This document shows, in pieces, positions 1 to 9,840 of a DNA stretch of 27,138 nt (positions are counted from its first letter, which is position 1; every line of letters starts with the position of its first letter). Under the pieces are notes generated by a model that saw nothing but the letters and a program-made list of their open reading frames with translations, had not been told where the DNA came from and did not search any database. The stretch is from contig BFEA01000085.1 of NCBI GenBank assembly GCA_003427395.1, forward strand, positions 3,111,767 to 3,138,904. The letters are read 5' to 3'. The position numbers and the translations under genes were made by a program. This DNA is from Chara braunii. Its lineage: Eukaryota > Streptophyta > Charophyceae > Charales > Characeae.

Positions 1-986
1 ACACACACACATACATTCTCCTGTCTATTGATGGGGAGTGCCACCTGCTGGAAACTGGGTCCAGCGTCCCATGAACATCGTGAATAAAGCACCAACCGGG
101 AACCCAAACGCACACTCTCTTCGAGTTGTGTATAGCGAACATGACAAAACATACATACAGCATAATACCTTACCCTTCCTGAACCACATAAACAAACGAA
201 CTACGGGCTGCGCACCCGTGCCCTCACGGTAAGTCAATCTGGGCTACACCGGATAATCTTACCATTATACAGTCTACTAACCAGGCATACCTGTGCCAGA
301 TTCTCGTCCCAGTCTCGTCCGAAAATCACCTGGCTCATCTGGCCATCTGCCAACCTGCCATGCATCCGTCTTCTCTGCAGGCGTCTGCTGTGAACAACTC
401 ACCGCTATGCATCCGACTTCTCTGTCGGAGTCTTCGGTGGGAATCTGCCATGCTTCACTGGAGGTCTTGGCCAAGGCATGGAAAATGGGCACGGACCATG
501 ACGGGCCCTCACGCCCTAAATAGCCCACAGCGCCTAAATGTCCTATGCCCCAGCAGACGTCCAGGACTTGCGCAAGTTGAAGCTGGGTCACCCTTCTTGG
601 CCACAAACCATCGATTTGAACTCGCGATAAACAGCTATATGTGTGGAGCATTCAGCCACCGCTGGCGTGGACTTGGCGCTTGGCACCTCCTTTTATTTTT
701 ATTTTTTATTTGGACCATTTCTCGATTTATGCGAAGGACCACCTCTTTTTTTTCCCGTTTTCTTTTTCGTTCGTTTTCAACTTGCGCGCGTCGTTTCCCG
801 CTCTCCCGCCTTTTCTGCCAATTGCCGCGGTCGTCGTTGGCGCCTGAGCGTCGCCTGCTGTTTGGCGCGCACGCTCACGCTGAGCGCGCCTGCTTTTTGT
901 CCTTCACCTGCAAGCTCCCTTGACACACACACAACACAACTTTTTTTAATTTTTTTAATTTTTGGGATACACAACACAACTTGTTT
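1..986. other. Intergenic DNA without recognisable gene
   Basis: The window opens in an AC microsatellite (1-12). Overlapping open frames on both strands here are short, start in unrelated places and show no motif I recognise, so I call none of them a gene. Small features are a near-duplication of TGCATCCG...CTTCTCTG around 361-425, T-rich tracts at 690-760 and 940-960, and a tRNA-like patch at 605-655 listed separately. Confidence 0.6.
605..655 (-). repeat. tRNA-related (SINE-like) patch
   Basis: Read on the minus strand this contains GCGAGTTCAAATCGAT, a good match to the pol III B box / T-arm, preceded by CACACATATAGCTGTT. The same combination, with small changes, occurs on the minus strand at about 11235-11296, so the two look like copies of one tRNA-derived family. 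No complete cloverleaf can be folded by eye, so this is a SINE-type relic rather than a tRNA gene. Moderate to low certainty. Confidence 0.35.
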
Positions 987-1107
987 GGACCTCGCTCCAC
1001 TACTCACCACGTCCACAAAAGACAAACAATATGGCCGTGTATCTTCCCATGTTTAGGAGACGATTCTTTACCATTTTGCACATTTGGTGAGTAGTGGAGC
1101 TAGGCCC
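987..1107 (+). mobile_element. MITE-like element, family M copy 1
   Basis: A 121-bp non-coding unit bounded by imperfect terminal inverted repeats of 23 bp. The left end is GGACCTCGCTCCACTACTCA and on; the right end is its reverse complement with two differences. The interior carries GGCCGTGTATCTTCCCATG. Interior and end sequences recur at 4490-4622 (opposite orientation) and 20319-20483, so this is a dispersed family with no coding capacity. Flanks are T-rich (TTT on both sides), too simple to claim as a target-site duplication. It is probably a non-autonomous DNA transposon derivative; the superfamily cannot be assigned. Confidence 0.55.
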
Positions 1108-2163
1108 TTTTTCCGCTTGGCGGCCTCGAGGTCGGGGGCAAGGTCCCACTTGCACGGATTACGAGAACCTGGCCGTTGATCTTTGCTATCGACGGTCAAC
1201 GTAGCTTAATCGTGTAAATGGGACCTAGCCCCGGCGCTGGGGTCGAGTCCCCGCTGGCGCGCGTTTTTCATTTCAAGTTTCAGTATCTATCGATGCAATA
1301 GGCCAGCGCCACTGGTGTGGGACCCAGCCCCGGCGGTCCGTCGGTACCACGCGGGACCAACTGCGCTCCCAGCGCCGCGGCAGGCCCGCGCTCGAGGGCT
1401 CAACCAGCACGTCCTGCATTCGACGGCTACTATGAGGCGACCGAGATTCCCCAGCCTTCCAGCCGCTTCATGGAGAGTTGGAGGGGAGCTCCCAGTTTCC
1501 CGCATCGCTCGTCCATCCGGACCGTACAATTCCGACGATGGACGGCTAAGGACGAAGGATAGCTTAACGTGGAACCAAGGACCAGTAGCCTCGAAGGACG
1601 GAGGAAAGGGTCGCAAGTCCGGTCAGTGAACTTCGTTGATTCGAAGAGCGGGCAGCATGCAGCAGGCAGCAGGCAGTGGAGAGCTACCTCCGCCCCCCCC
1701 TAAGTCATCACTTTTGCCAATTTTGGAGAGCTACCTCCTGCATTGAGTAACGAGTGAGACTTCTCGTATTCTATGTTCGTTAGGGGATCCACCAACCAGT
1801 CTTCTGCTCGTTGCGCTTGTGAACGGTGGGTTGTGCATGCAACTACAGTCTCGTGCCCCTCCAACCCTTCTAACGGTAACCTCTTTTGGGGCTGGCACCA
1901 CGTGGCAGGGGAGCGGAATTGTGATGGGATTTCTGTGTGGGGCTGGCGTCACGTGGCTGTCATCGCAGGATAGCGCATCTGGATGATTCAAGCTGACAGT
2001 CGTCACGCACATGGCCACGTAATTCTATTAGTGGCCTGCTGATTGCTTTCTCTCATTTTCATATTTTCTCTCCATCTGCGCTCCAAGGCAATGTGATTCT
2101 TCGACGTTTTCGTTTCGTCGGTCATTGCTGGCTTCGTTATCGTCAGTGGGACTTATTTGTGCG

Positions 2164-2166
<3 letters not shown>
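1108..2166. other. Non-coding stretch with a GC-rich island
   Basis: Between about 1285 and 1630 the base composition is clearly GC-richer than the surroundings and open frames exist on both strands (up to about 109 codons), none with a recognisable domain. A T-arm-like GGGTCGAGTCCCC followed by TTTTT lies at 1240-1268 but lacks a pairing 5' acceptor half. Two short duplications are visible: GGAGAGCTACCTCC at about 1678 and 1725, and a CACGTGGC-containing unit at about 1890 and 1938. I cannot assign a function. Confidence 0.4.

Positions 2167-2226
<60 letters not shown>
2167..2226 (+). repeat. (GA)n microsatellite
   Basis: About 30 uninterrupted GA dinucleotides. A similar GA tract lies at 25549-25604. 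No gene context; open frames through it are translations of the simple repeat. Confidence 0.97.
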
Positions 2227-2228
<2 letters not shown>

Positions 2229-2290
2229 CTTGATTGAGGGAAACAATGGCTGTCCTGCCTTCGTAGTTCTTAGGGGATCGCCATCGGTTG

Positions 2291-2370
2291 AAGGGGAAAT
2301 GGCGATGTCGAAGGGGAAATGGCGATGTCGAAGGGGAAATGGCGATGTCGAAGGGGAAATGGCGATGTCG
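2291..2370 (+). repeat. 20-bp tandem repeat, four exact copies
   Basis: The unit AAGGGGAAATGGCGATGTCG is repeated four times without a mismatch, implying recent expansion or gene conversion. A diverged half-unit (GGATCGCCATCGGTTG) precedes it. Confidence 0.97.
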
Positions 2371-2715
2371 ATGATTGTACAGAGTGCGGAGAGTAGATAA
2401 CTATGAGGATAAATTGACGTGACACGTGCCTGCTTAAGTGCTCGCTTTGGAGCGAAGATGAAAGGCTTTGGACGCGCGATGGAAAATGGCGACGAGGAGC
2501 AATCAACTGCGAAAAGGCGTCGGATATGTCGCAGGTTCGAGTCTCATGTCCTTGTCTTTCTCCCACCGTTTTCTCTCTCTCTCTCTCTGTGTCCCTCTTG
2601 CTCTCTCTGTCTCCCTCCCTTTCTCTGTGTTATCCTCGAACAGCTAGCGCATGATTAAGGTATGACATTTTAGAAATAGATGGCCTGTGGATTCGGCGGA
2701 TGATGATGACGATCT

Positions 2716-3480
2716 AGGGCTTGAGTGATGTTGCGGGATATGGTGATCCCTATCGACCTGTCGGTCGAACGGCCGAGCGGTCGGGCGGTCGGTTGGTCGA
2801 TCGACCGATCGACCGACCGACCGATCGACCGACCGACCGATCGACCGACCGACCGATCGACCGATCGACCGATCGACCGATCGATCGATCGACCGACCGA
2901 TTGACCGACCGATCGACCGACCGATCGACCGACCGATCGACCGACCGATCTATCGTTGTGGAATCGGAGGGAATTTTCCATGCTTAGGCGAGAGAAATAA
3001 ACGAAGCCTCAGTGGTTATGGCAGATTCCAGCGGTCGGATGACGTGGCAACCAAGTCCACATTCTGTTCTTTTCCTCTCCCTATCTCGTACTTTGTACGA
3101 GTTCCTACCTCTCCGTCGCAGTCTCTTTCTCTCTCCCTCTCTCGCTATCTTGTCAATGGCTTGGGTGCTCGGTGCGGGGGATATGGTGATCGATTGAGCG
3201 GCGTGGAATCGCTGGGGATCGTGGTAGGGGCAAACGAGCAAATAAAAGTTCGGCGATATGGTGGATTGCAGCAGTCGGATGACGTGGCAATCAAGTCTTA
3301 CTGTAGCATTCTGCCAATCAAGTCTTACTGCAATATTCCGCCACTCAATTTTTTTCCTTTCTCTTCCGGGCTATGGAACTTGTTGTCGTCTCTCCCTCGC
3401 AGCAACAGACTCTCTCTCTCTCTCTCCTTATGTCTCTCTTCTTGCTGTCTCTCTCTCTTCCTGGGTGTGAAAACAAGTTT
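2716..3480 (+). repeat. Diverged tandem duplication, period about 445 bp
   Basis: Two blocks share ordered landmarks. First, GGCTTG(A/G)GTG...GGGATATGGTGATC at 2716 and again at 3159. Second, GTGGAATCG at about 2957 and 3203. Third, GTCGGATGACGTGGCAA at about 3034 and 3276, each followed by a pyrimidine-rich tail of TCTC runs. The blocks are diverged, and the first one alone contains the GACC/GATC expansion described next. Non-coding. Confidence 0.65.
2755..2951 (+). repeat. GACC/GATC minisatellite
   Basis: Nearly 200 bp built from 4-mers GACC and GATC in a higher-order pattern (mostly CGACCGACCGAT). The open frames on both strands (RSVGRSVG and TDRPTDRS type peptides) are by-products of a repeat with no stop codon, not evidence of a protein. 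Confidence 0.9.
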
Positions 3481-4489
3481 CATGCGGAGGTGAAAAACAC
3501 CAACGAAGTTGCTTGTCTACGATTACTGTTCTTCTATTTATGACATATCGTATTATTAATATTATTATTATTATTATTATGTCAATGTTAATAGGAAAAG
3601 AAACCCGAGGTTGCCTCTGACGCACCGTTTGACGGCGGCAGGTTTCAATCGAAGGTCTGGCACATCGGTATTGTTCGTTTTTGACAAATGTATCAATTTC
3701 TAAAAAGCAAATACCTAGGAATGAGAAAGAACAAGGAAATCCCCAAGAACGAGAAAATGAGCAGCATTGCGGCCCTTATACCGCCTCCCCTCTTGTATCC
3801 AGCGCCAAGGAAGATCGGACCCGTTTTTTTGGGACAACTCGCCACACCTCTCACGAGAGGAGATGAATGCGAGCGCATATTTCCACAGAAGCTGGAAAAA
3901 ACCATGCGTTGCTATGAAAATAGTAACGGATGAATCTAGCCACCTTCTGCGGGAAAATGCAAGTCCTTGTTTTCGTTTCCTGAGTGGTGTGGCGAGGTCC
4001 AGATAAAGAAGCCCCGTTGTTGGCCATCGTGGCCATCGGATGGTTAATCCAAGAAACTGACTAACTATAGAAAAGGGCCGGCTTCCTGTAATGGGTAGTG
4101 GTAGGGAAAAACACAAAAAAAAACCAAAAAAAAAACAAACGAAAAACAAACAAACAAAAAACGAACAAAAAACAAACAAAAGGTAGTGGTATGACCAGGG
4201 GGGTCGTGGAAGGCGAGTGTTGTTTTCGGACTCTCAGTAGACTGATCGCATTGGGAAATAGGTGACATTGGATTTGAAGATTGGGTGATAGTGGATTTGA
4301 GATTAGGTGACAGTGGATTTAAAATTAGGTCAAAAGTGGAAAAAACGAAGAAAAAATAGATGTGGCGAGGGAAAAGGCGCTGTAAATCGATCTTGGCGGG
4401 AGAAGAGTAAATGGATCAATCCTCACTTTTGCGGTCATTTTTGCGGTCAGTTTTGCGTTGAAACCTCCCTTTGGCAGCAGCAGCTAAAT
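3481..4489. other. Non-coding stretch, low-complexity tracts
   Basis: It contains a TTA/ATT trinucleotide run at about 3550-3580, an A-rich run with AAAC units at 4108-4182, and three slightly diverged copies of a GTGGATTTGA-type unit at 4262-4330. The 50-150 codon open frames overlap on opposite strands and carry no recognisable motif. Confidence 0.5.
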
Positions 4490-4622
4490 GGGCCTCGCTT
4501 CACTAACAAAATGTGCAAAATGAGAGCGACTCTTCCGCTAGAACATGGGAAGAAGATACACCGCCATGTTTTTTTGCCTTTTGTGCGTGTCGTGTCGTGA
4601 CGTGACTAGCGGATCGAGGCCC
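4490..4622 (-). mobile_element. MITE-like element, family M copy 2
   Basis: Same family as 987-1107 but inverted. The left end GGGCCTCGCTTCACTAAC is mirrored at the right end by GCGGATCGAGGCCC. The interior contains CATGGGAAGA and ATACACCGCCATG, the reverse complement of the conserved interior block of the other copies. About 133 bp, non-coding. Confidence 0.55.
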
Positions 4623-4909
4623 TATTTCCCCCCTTTCGGTATACGTATCTCTTTCTGCTTTAATGTACCTTTGTTCTCTCTCTACGTTATCTATGCTTAT
4701 CTACCTTTATTTACCGTTGTCTACCTCTATCCACGTTCATCTACTTCTATCTACCTTTCTCTACCTTCCTCCTCTCGATTTATGCGTGTCGTCCTTTCGA
4801 AGGGGGCATGCTAATTAATCTTCTTTCTGTATGGTTCCAATTTTTTGACGGATGTCCCGAAGGACTTATTCCTTTCACCGTTCTACCTTAATCTTCTACG
4901 TTTATCTAC
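4623..4909. other. Pyrimidine-rich spacer with TCTACCTTTAT-type units
   Basis: From about 4678 to 4770 the sequence is a degenerate tandem array of 11-13 nt units resembling TCTACCTTTAT. Nothing gene-like is seen. Confidence 0.6.
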
Positions 4910-4997
4910 TTATTCCGTTTTGCTCTGCTCGGTGCATTGGCGAGGAGGGACTACCTTATTCCGTTTTGCTCTGCTCGGTGCAGTGGCGGGGAGGGAG
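4910..4997 (+). repeat. 46-bp tandem duplication
   Basis: The segment beginning TTATTCCGTTTTGCTCTGCT is present at 4910 and at 4956 with only a few differences (GCATTGGCGAGG versus GCAGTGGCGGGG). Confidence 0.9.
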
Positions 4998-5060
4998 TAG
5001 GATTTGAATTTACGACCTGAACGCTACGGGCCTTGCGAGCTCTACCAACTTCTTCTTCCA
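4996..5060 (-). repeat. tRNA-derived (SINE-like) sequence
   Basis: On the minus strand this reads AGTTGGTAGAGCTCGC, a textbook D-arm / A box, followed about 30 nt later by GTAAATTCAAATCCTA, a T-arm / B box. The A-to-B spacing is right for a tRNA promoter. The 5' acceptor strand does not pair with the 3' side, so I call it a tRNA-derived SINE head or decayed tRNA rather than a functional tRNA gene. Confidence 0.5.
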
Positions 5061-5280
5061 AGTTCCGCTTCTCCGCTTTCAGCTAAAACCCTTGCGAGAT
5101 AGTCTGTGTGCGGTTTTTAGTATGGCAGCCCCTGTTCCAGTTTTCCCGCCGGCTTTGAGTGAGGAAGCTGTGGAATTGACAGCTGTCATACTGCAGATGG
5201 GAAAGCTGAAAGCGGCCAACTGACACGATCACTGTCATTCAAGGCCTTCGTCCGTCCAGTGAATCTGGCCAAGTTTTGGC

Positions 5281-5378
5281 CACATACATTCTGCTGAACG
5301 CGAATGACTTTGTCGGCATTGTCTGCGGGCACATACATTCTGAACGCGAATAACTTTGTTAGAGTTGTCTGCGGTAGG
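5281..5378 (+). repeat. 49-bp tandem duplication
   Basis: CACATACATTCTG...GAACGCGAAT...TTGTCTGCGG occurs at 5281 and 5330 with a 3-nt indel and several substitutions. Non-coding. Confidence 0.85.
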
Positions 5379-5756
5379 AGACGTTCGAGCGATATCACAG
5401 CGAGAACTTTCCTTGAGGATGCGAAAAAAACGTTTGGCAGGTAACCCACCCTCGGCTTTCGGATCGTGAGTTGGCCGTGCCTGTGTTTTTTTTTTTTTTC
5501 TTTTTTTTTTGGTTTGTTTTATGAGTTGTGGCCGTGCTTTTTGTCCGTACGTTAAAAAAAGCCGTTTGACGGTAAACCCGATGGCTCGCATTTGTAGCGA
5601 AGGCATCGACAATTGCGTCTGTTTTGACTTGCTGATGTCGAACAACCTTATGCTGCCGCGATGGCATGGTAGAGACCCCCCCCATATAGTCAACACCCGG
5701 ATTCAGCGCGATTCCTTAATTAGTTGTGGACCCTCGATTGTGGATCAGTTGTCTTC

Positions 5757-6160
5757 TAACGGACAGTCACTGATAGTAACGGATAGTCAAGTAAAATTCT
5801 AGACGAAGTCATGTATGCATGGACAGTTGTTGCGGGTCAGGTGCCTTCTAACTGATAGTAAGCCATGCGTCCACATGTGCCTACGTGTCGTGAAAACGGC
5901 GGATCAGTTGTCTTCTTCTAACGGGAAGTAACGGATAGGAAAGTATAGTAACGGATAGTAACGGATAGTAACGGATAGTATGCTTGACGCACTCGTTTCT
6001 ATGTGCAATAACGGATTAGAAGACACGTATCTATCTGATGTAACGGATTAGTCGTCTTCTAACAGATAATAACGGATAGTATACGACACATATCTTATGT
6101 GATGTAGCGGGTTTATAACTCTCTTTAAACGGAACGGATACTAACGGACAGTATGAAAGG
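5757..6160 (+). repeat. Degenerate TAACGGATAG decamer array
   Basis: The decamer TAACGGATAG and variants (TAACGGACAG, TAACAGATAA, CTAACGGGAAG) are scattered over about 400 bp. A tight core near 5937-5980 has three to four adjacent copies. A longer unit with TCAGTTGTCTTCTAACGG is also repeated (about 5746, 5905, 6050). It looks like an old minisatellite with recent re-expansion of its core. Confidence 0.8.
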
Positions 6161-6280
6161 AGCACACACATGTATGTATGTGTGTGTGCAGTTCCGGATA
6201 GCATGCTAAAGTGGATCAGATACATTTACGCCTGTCGTCCTATTTGTACGCGATCGTACAGATGCATGTACGGAAATGAA

Positions 6281-6475
6281 GGAAAACAGAGAAGCAGATG
6301 ATGAAGGGAATATACTTACAGTCGGTCAGCCATATTTTCGTGAAGTTATCTCACGGCAAGTACGGCCAGATTCAGTCGGAAGGAAAACAGAGAAGCAGAT
6401 GGTGAAGGGAATATACTCACACTCGGTCAGCCATATTTTCGTGAAGTTATCTGACGGTAGATTTAGTCGAGAACC
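6281..6475 (+). repeat. 101-bp tandem duplication
   Basis: GGAAAACAGAGAAGCAGATG begins copies at 6281 and 6382. Both continue through GAAGGGAATATACT and GGTCAGCCATATTTTCGTGA with few mismatches. A 204-codon frame starting at 6276 runs through both copies and the lysine-coding A-rich tract that follows; I do not consider it a gene. Confidence 0.92.
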
Positions 6476-8119
6476 CCCCTACCATTCGCAGTTTGTCCCT
6501 CCTCCTCTGTCCTCCAATCCAACCGGCAATGTGATAGACGCACACAGGTCCAACCTTCCATTTGCAGCCGATCGCCTACGTCAGCAGCTACCCAAAAAAA
6601 AAAAAAAAGAACGGAAAAAAAGAAAGAGACATTTCGTGAAAAAGAGAACGGAAAAAGGGAAAAAAGAAAAGGAGAAAAAGGGAAAAAAACAACAACAACA
6701 AAAAAAAAGAACGAAAAATGAAAAAAGAAAGGATAATAATAAAAGAAGAAAAAGGAGAAAACGTCAGCAGACCACGCACCGCGCACGTTTCTGTTGCTCT
6801 ATTATCTCTACTAGAGTAAAGTACCGTGTGAAAAGCAGCAGATTAATACTCTGTACAAGACTTCCATGGATGCATTTGCAATTACGGTAAATGCAAACAA
6901 TATTCGGTCTAGAACTTGTTATTCCGAGCACGTGTTATATGCATTTGGAGAAATCATTGTAAAGCAACAAACGGATCAGATCATCATCCATCACATGTGG
7001 ACATAACGCTGAGCCTCATCACGATCGTATTATTGTATTACTCGGACTGACTATGGCTTGTGGCGACCTTATGACTCGGAAAAAGCGGGGCTCTGTTTTT
7101 TTTTTTCTTTAAAATTAAAGGGCGAGCCCTTGATCTTCTCTCTTTCTTTAATTGTTTCTTGGGAGGTTTGTCCTCTCTTCGATTCTGTTTATCAACCATT
7201 CCTCTCGTGTTGTACCATTCAGTTCGTAGTGGCCAGATGCGTTCGTTGTTGTCCCCCTTATTCCTGGTTTTCTGGCTGTATTCATGATTACCCACCAAGA
7301 GGAGGGGCTCTGGCGTTGTTGCTTCCCGTTCTCTGTTTTTTCTGTAATGTTTTTTTTCACCCGCCGAAATGAACTCACTGCTGGATCTGATCCTCTTTCT
7401 CGTTCCCTCCCTCTTTCTCCTTTGCCTCTTCCCTCCATCTGTCTCTCTCCTCTCTCCTCTCGCTCCCGTCTCTCTCTGCCCTTTCTCCTTCTCCCTTCCC
7501 TCTCTCTCCCTTTCTCCTCCTCTCTTTCCTCTCTTTCTCCCTTGCCTTGTCCTCGCTCTTCTAGCTCTCCTCCTATTTTAACGGGTGTTCCAATGAGCGC
7601 CCTTCGATTCTAGCGCTCTTGTTGCCTGTAGTTGCGTAATACATCTGGGGGAACCTTTCCTCCGTTGTTCTTGGTCTTCTATCGTGTTCCTCAAAGATGC
7701 ACCTCCTGCTTTGTGTTGTCCTCTCCACTACTATCGTGGCTTTTTTGTGGCTTTGCATTCTAGTCCCGAAACTGTTTCCCCCTCTTGCTTTTTTTTTTTT
7801 TTTGTTTCTCCCACCACCCCGCGTCGTTTGGGTACCTTGTAGATATCGCCGTCTGTATTTTCTTCTCTCTGTATCTTCCGCAATATCTCCATAGCTACTC
7901 ATACTCAGCTCTCCCATTAACCTTCTAGCTCCTTACGTCATCTGTTGTGACACTGCCGTCTTATCCATACTCCGGTACTGTTTGTCTCTTCCACTACTGC
8001 TCCTCCTGTCCTTGCTCTTCCTGCCCTCTCCTCATTCAAGCGTCGTCCTTTTATTTTCTTCTCTTTGGAACTCTCTGGACTGTACTTTCCTAACTTACCC
8101 TTCGGCTTTCTTCTCCGTA
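6476..8119. other. Low-complexity non-coding stretch
   Basis: An A-rich purine tract at 6594-6760 (AAAAGAAAGG type) and a long pyrimidine tract at 7380-7570 (CTCTCCCTTT type) dominate. Open frames over these tracts encode poly-Lys/Arg or Ser/Leu/Pro peptides of repeat composition. No conserved domain, tRNA or splice-supported exon is visible. Confidence 0.55.
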
Positions 8120-8312
8120 ATGGTGGCTTTTGGCCAAGCCTACCGCATTCCCGCGAACGCAAGGCACCCTCGTCACGGCTTTAACAGATCGGAAAGATAG
8201 CCTTTATAGAATCGTTATGGTGGCTTTTGGCCAAGCCTACCGCATTCCCGCGAACGCAAGGCACCCTCGTCACGGCTTTAACAGATCGGAAAGATAGCTT
8301 TTATAGAATCAT
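8120..8312 (+). repeat. 97-bp tandem duplication, nearly identical
   Basis: ATGGTGGCTTTTGGCCAAGC starts copies at 8120 and 8217. Over about 95 bp I see only two differences near the 3' end (TAGCC/TAGCT, ATCG/ATCA). The identity implies a recent event, or an assembly duplication. Confidence 0.95.
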
Positions 8313-8416
8313 TAATAACAGGGTGCGTTCTCTGTTCGGGGGAAGACCGTAGTATGGAGGGATGTACGGGGTCGTCTGTGGAGGTCCCTCAGCTCATCAT
8401 CTGTGTGTTGTTGTTG

Positions 8417-8449
<33 letters not shown>

Positions 8450-8726
8450 GTTCGGTTGTTCGCAGCGAAAAAAAAATTCGAAAAGTTCTCTGACAAAATC
8501 TATGTAATAGGGTTTTTGTCATTCTGAACAACTTTTGACCGAGAGACGTTGGAAAGTTCCCAGTAGATTTTGAAATAGGAACAGAAAAGGAGCAAAGAAT
8601 TCAAAAAAACAATTCGTGTATTTCCGTATGAAAAAAGATAAAGACTCCCCGTTCTACGGGTGTTATATCGTGCTCACACTAGGACATAATTGGTTCAGAT
8701 GCATCCAGGTCATGGCGAAATTCCGG
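8313..8726. other. Non-coding spacer with a 30-nt guanine run
   Basis: An uninterrupted run of 30 G lies at 8419-8448, preceded by TTGTTGTTG. The rest has no open frame or RNA motif I recognise. Homopolymer length in assembled reads is unreliable. Confidence 0.6.
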
Positions 8727-8883
8727 TCAGATGCATGCAGGAGTAGTCCGTTAGTGTGAGTATGCCCCTGAAGTAGTCAGATGCGTGCAGTAGTAGTCAG
8801 ATGCATGCGGGAGTAGTCAGATGCATGCAGTAGTCCGGTAAGGGGCATACTCACACTAACGGACTACTCCTGCATGCATCTGA
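8727..8883. repeat. Perfect 43-bp inverted repeat (foldback element)
   Basis: The left arm 8727-8769 (beginning TCAGATGCATGCAGGAGTAG) is the exact reverse complement of 8841-8883. The 71-nt loop holds three further direct copies of GTCAGATGCATGC-type units. Transcribed, this would form a long perfect hairpin. It carries many CATGCA (RY-type) motifs. It could be a foldback transposon end pair, a small-RNA hairpin locus or a replication/assembly foldback; the sequence alone does not decide. Confidence 0.93.
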
Positions 8884-9679
8884 ATAGGAATAGGCCGTGC
8901 TGCGAGCATTCTACCCCTACTACGGTCGACATAGGCAAGGAACTCTCTCCTTGTCATTCCCTCTTTTGGGTCTCCCACGAGTGTTAGTACGCGCCCCTCT
9001 CCCCTCTTCCCCCCCCTGCCAACCCCCCCCCAACCCCCCCCCCCCGTCCCTGGTATGAGTGTGAGGGGCCATGGCTGGGTTCTTGCTATCTTCCCTCTGG
9101 GTCCTTTTCGTTTTGTTTTTTTTGGCCCTCTTTAGTAATGCGGTTTTTCTAAATTACGTGTTTTTGTTTGTTCCAAATGTTGTTTCATTGTTTCATTATT
9201 TCATTATTTTGGCCTTCTGTTGCTGGCTATTAGGATGTCATTGTTTGTGTACGTTTGATCTTTTCTCACTTTCACTTGAGAAAAAATCCTTCCAAAGAAA
9301 AGGAAAACAAAAGAAGAGGCGATCATCGATCTCAAACCTGTTGGCTGTCTGAAAAAACAAAACAACATCGGTTGAACGGTGAAATTCTTGAGAGCGACAA
9401 GTTTCTTGCCCTTCTTCGTCTCCTCCATCCCCTCTGTGTTTGTTTTTCCCTTCCCCCCAAAGTGATTTGACATGTCACGCGTATTATTATTCTGTCTACA
9501 AGGGCAAGGATTTAAACTCATGGCCTTCAAATTTGTCACTCATATTGTGATTATTCTATCCATAATAAGGTTAAGGATTTGAACTCGTGACCCTGGAAAT
9601 CCTTCCATGGATAGACGAGAGGAGATTGATTGTTATTACTTAATAATAACACTTCACCCTTGTGTTGTAGCATCGAGCC
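8884..9679. other. Region upstream of SMC5; C-rich tract and tRNA-like dimer
   Basis: C-rich runs occupy 9001-9050. A hydrophobic 93-codon frame (9071-9352) is T-rich in composition and unsupported. A pair of related units containing AAGGATTTRAACTC lies at about 9505 and 9571 (period about 65). On the minus strand the second reads GGTCACGAGTTCAAATCCTT, a pol III B box, so it is probably SINE-derived. No convincing TATA element is seen for the downstream gene. An in-frame TAG at 9668 closes the SMC5 frame upstream of its first ATG. Confidence 0.45.
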
Positions 9680-9840
9680 ATGTCTGGTGACCTACCTTTG
9701 TCGCTCTCTTCTTCTCTCTCTGTTCCTCCCTCCACCTGCTCTACTGTGTTATTGAATGTACAAGAAGGGCAAAAAAGATACGCTAAGGCCTTGCGCGTTC
9801 GGACGTATGTGAGCGCAGTTACGGGCATGCTGTCGAAAGA
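9680..9840 (+). CDS. SMC5: SMC5 coding exon 1 (predicted start)
   Basis: This is the predicted first coding exon of the SMC5 subunit of the nuclear SMC5/6 complex. The frame opens at ATG 9680, with an in-frame TAG 12 nt upstream, and runs 53 codons plus two bases to a consensus donor (A|GTGAGT at 9841). Spliced to the next exon the phase is kept and the junction reads SKEDEENFRPGSIMEVEL, matching the acidic stretch plus PGxI that precedes the ATPase head in plant SMC5 proteins. The first 50 residues (Ser/Pro-rich, then EGQKRYAKALRVRTYV) resemble nothing specific, as expected for the variable N-terminus. A competing donor (C|GTATGT at about 9814) lies inside the exon. Start and exon limits are predictions; the identity rests on the next exon. 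Confidence 0.6.

Noticed and set aside
1190-1268. tRNA gene ending GGGTCGAGTCCCCGC...TTTTT
   Set aside because: The T-arm has a mismatch and no 5' acceptor strand pairs with the 3' end; no consistent cloverleaf can be drawn.
2291-2370. CRISPR-like array
   Set aside because: The 20-bp units are directly adjacent with no spacers; the sequence context is a eukaryotic nuclear genome.
2721-2987. RSVGRSVG / TDRPTDRS repeat protein on either strand
   Set aside because: A stop-free simple repeat is open in several frames at once; it is a minisatellite.
6276-6890. 204-codon open frame
   Set aside because: It is made of the 101-bp duplication plus a lysine-coding A-rich purine tract; there is no domain and the composition explains the absence of stops.
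8186-8300. AGATCGGAAAGATAG resembling the start of an Illumina TruSeq adapter
   Set aside because: Only the first nine bases match before divergence, and the string is part of both copies of a longer genomic duplication.
9071-9352. 93-codon hydrophobic, membrane-protein-like frame
   Set aside because: The Leu/Phe/Val content follows from T-rich DNA; there is no splice, homology or regulatory support.
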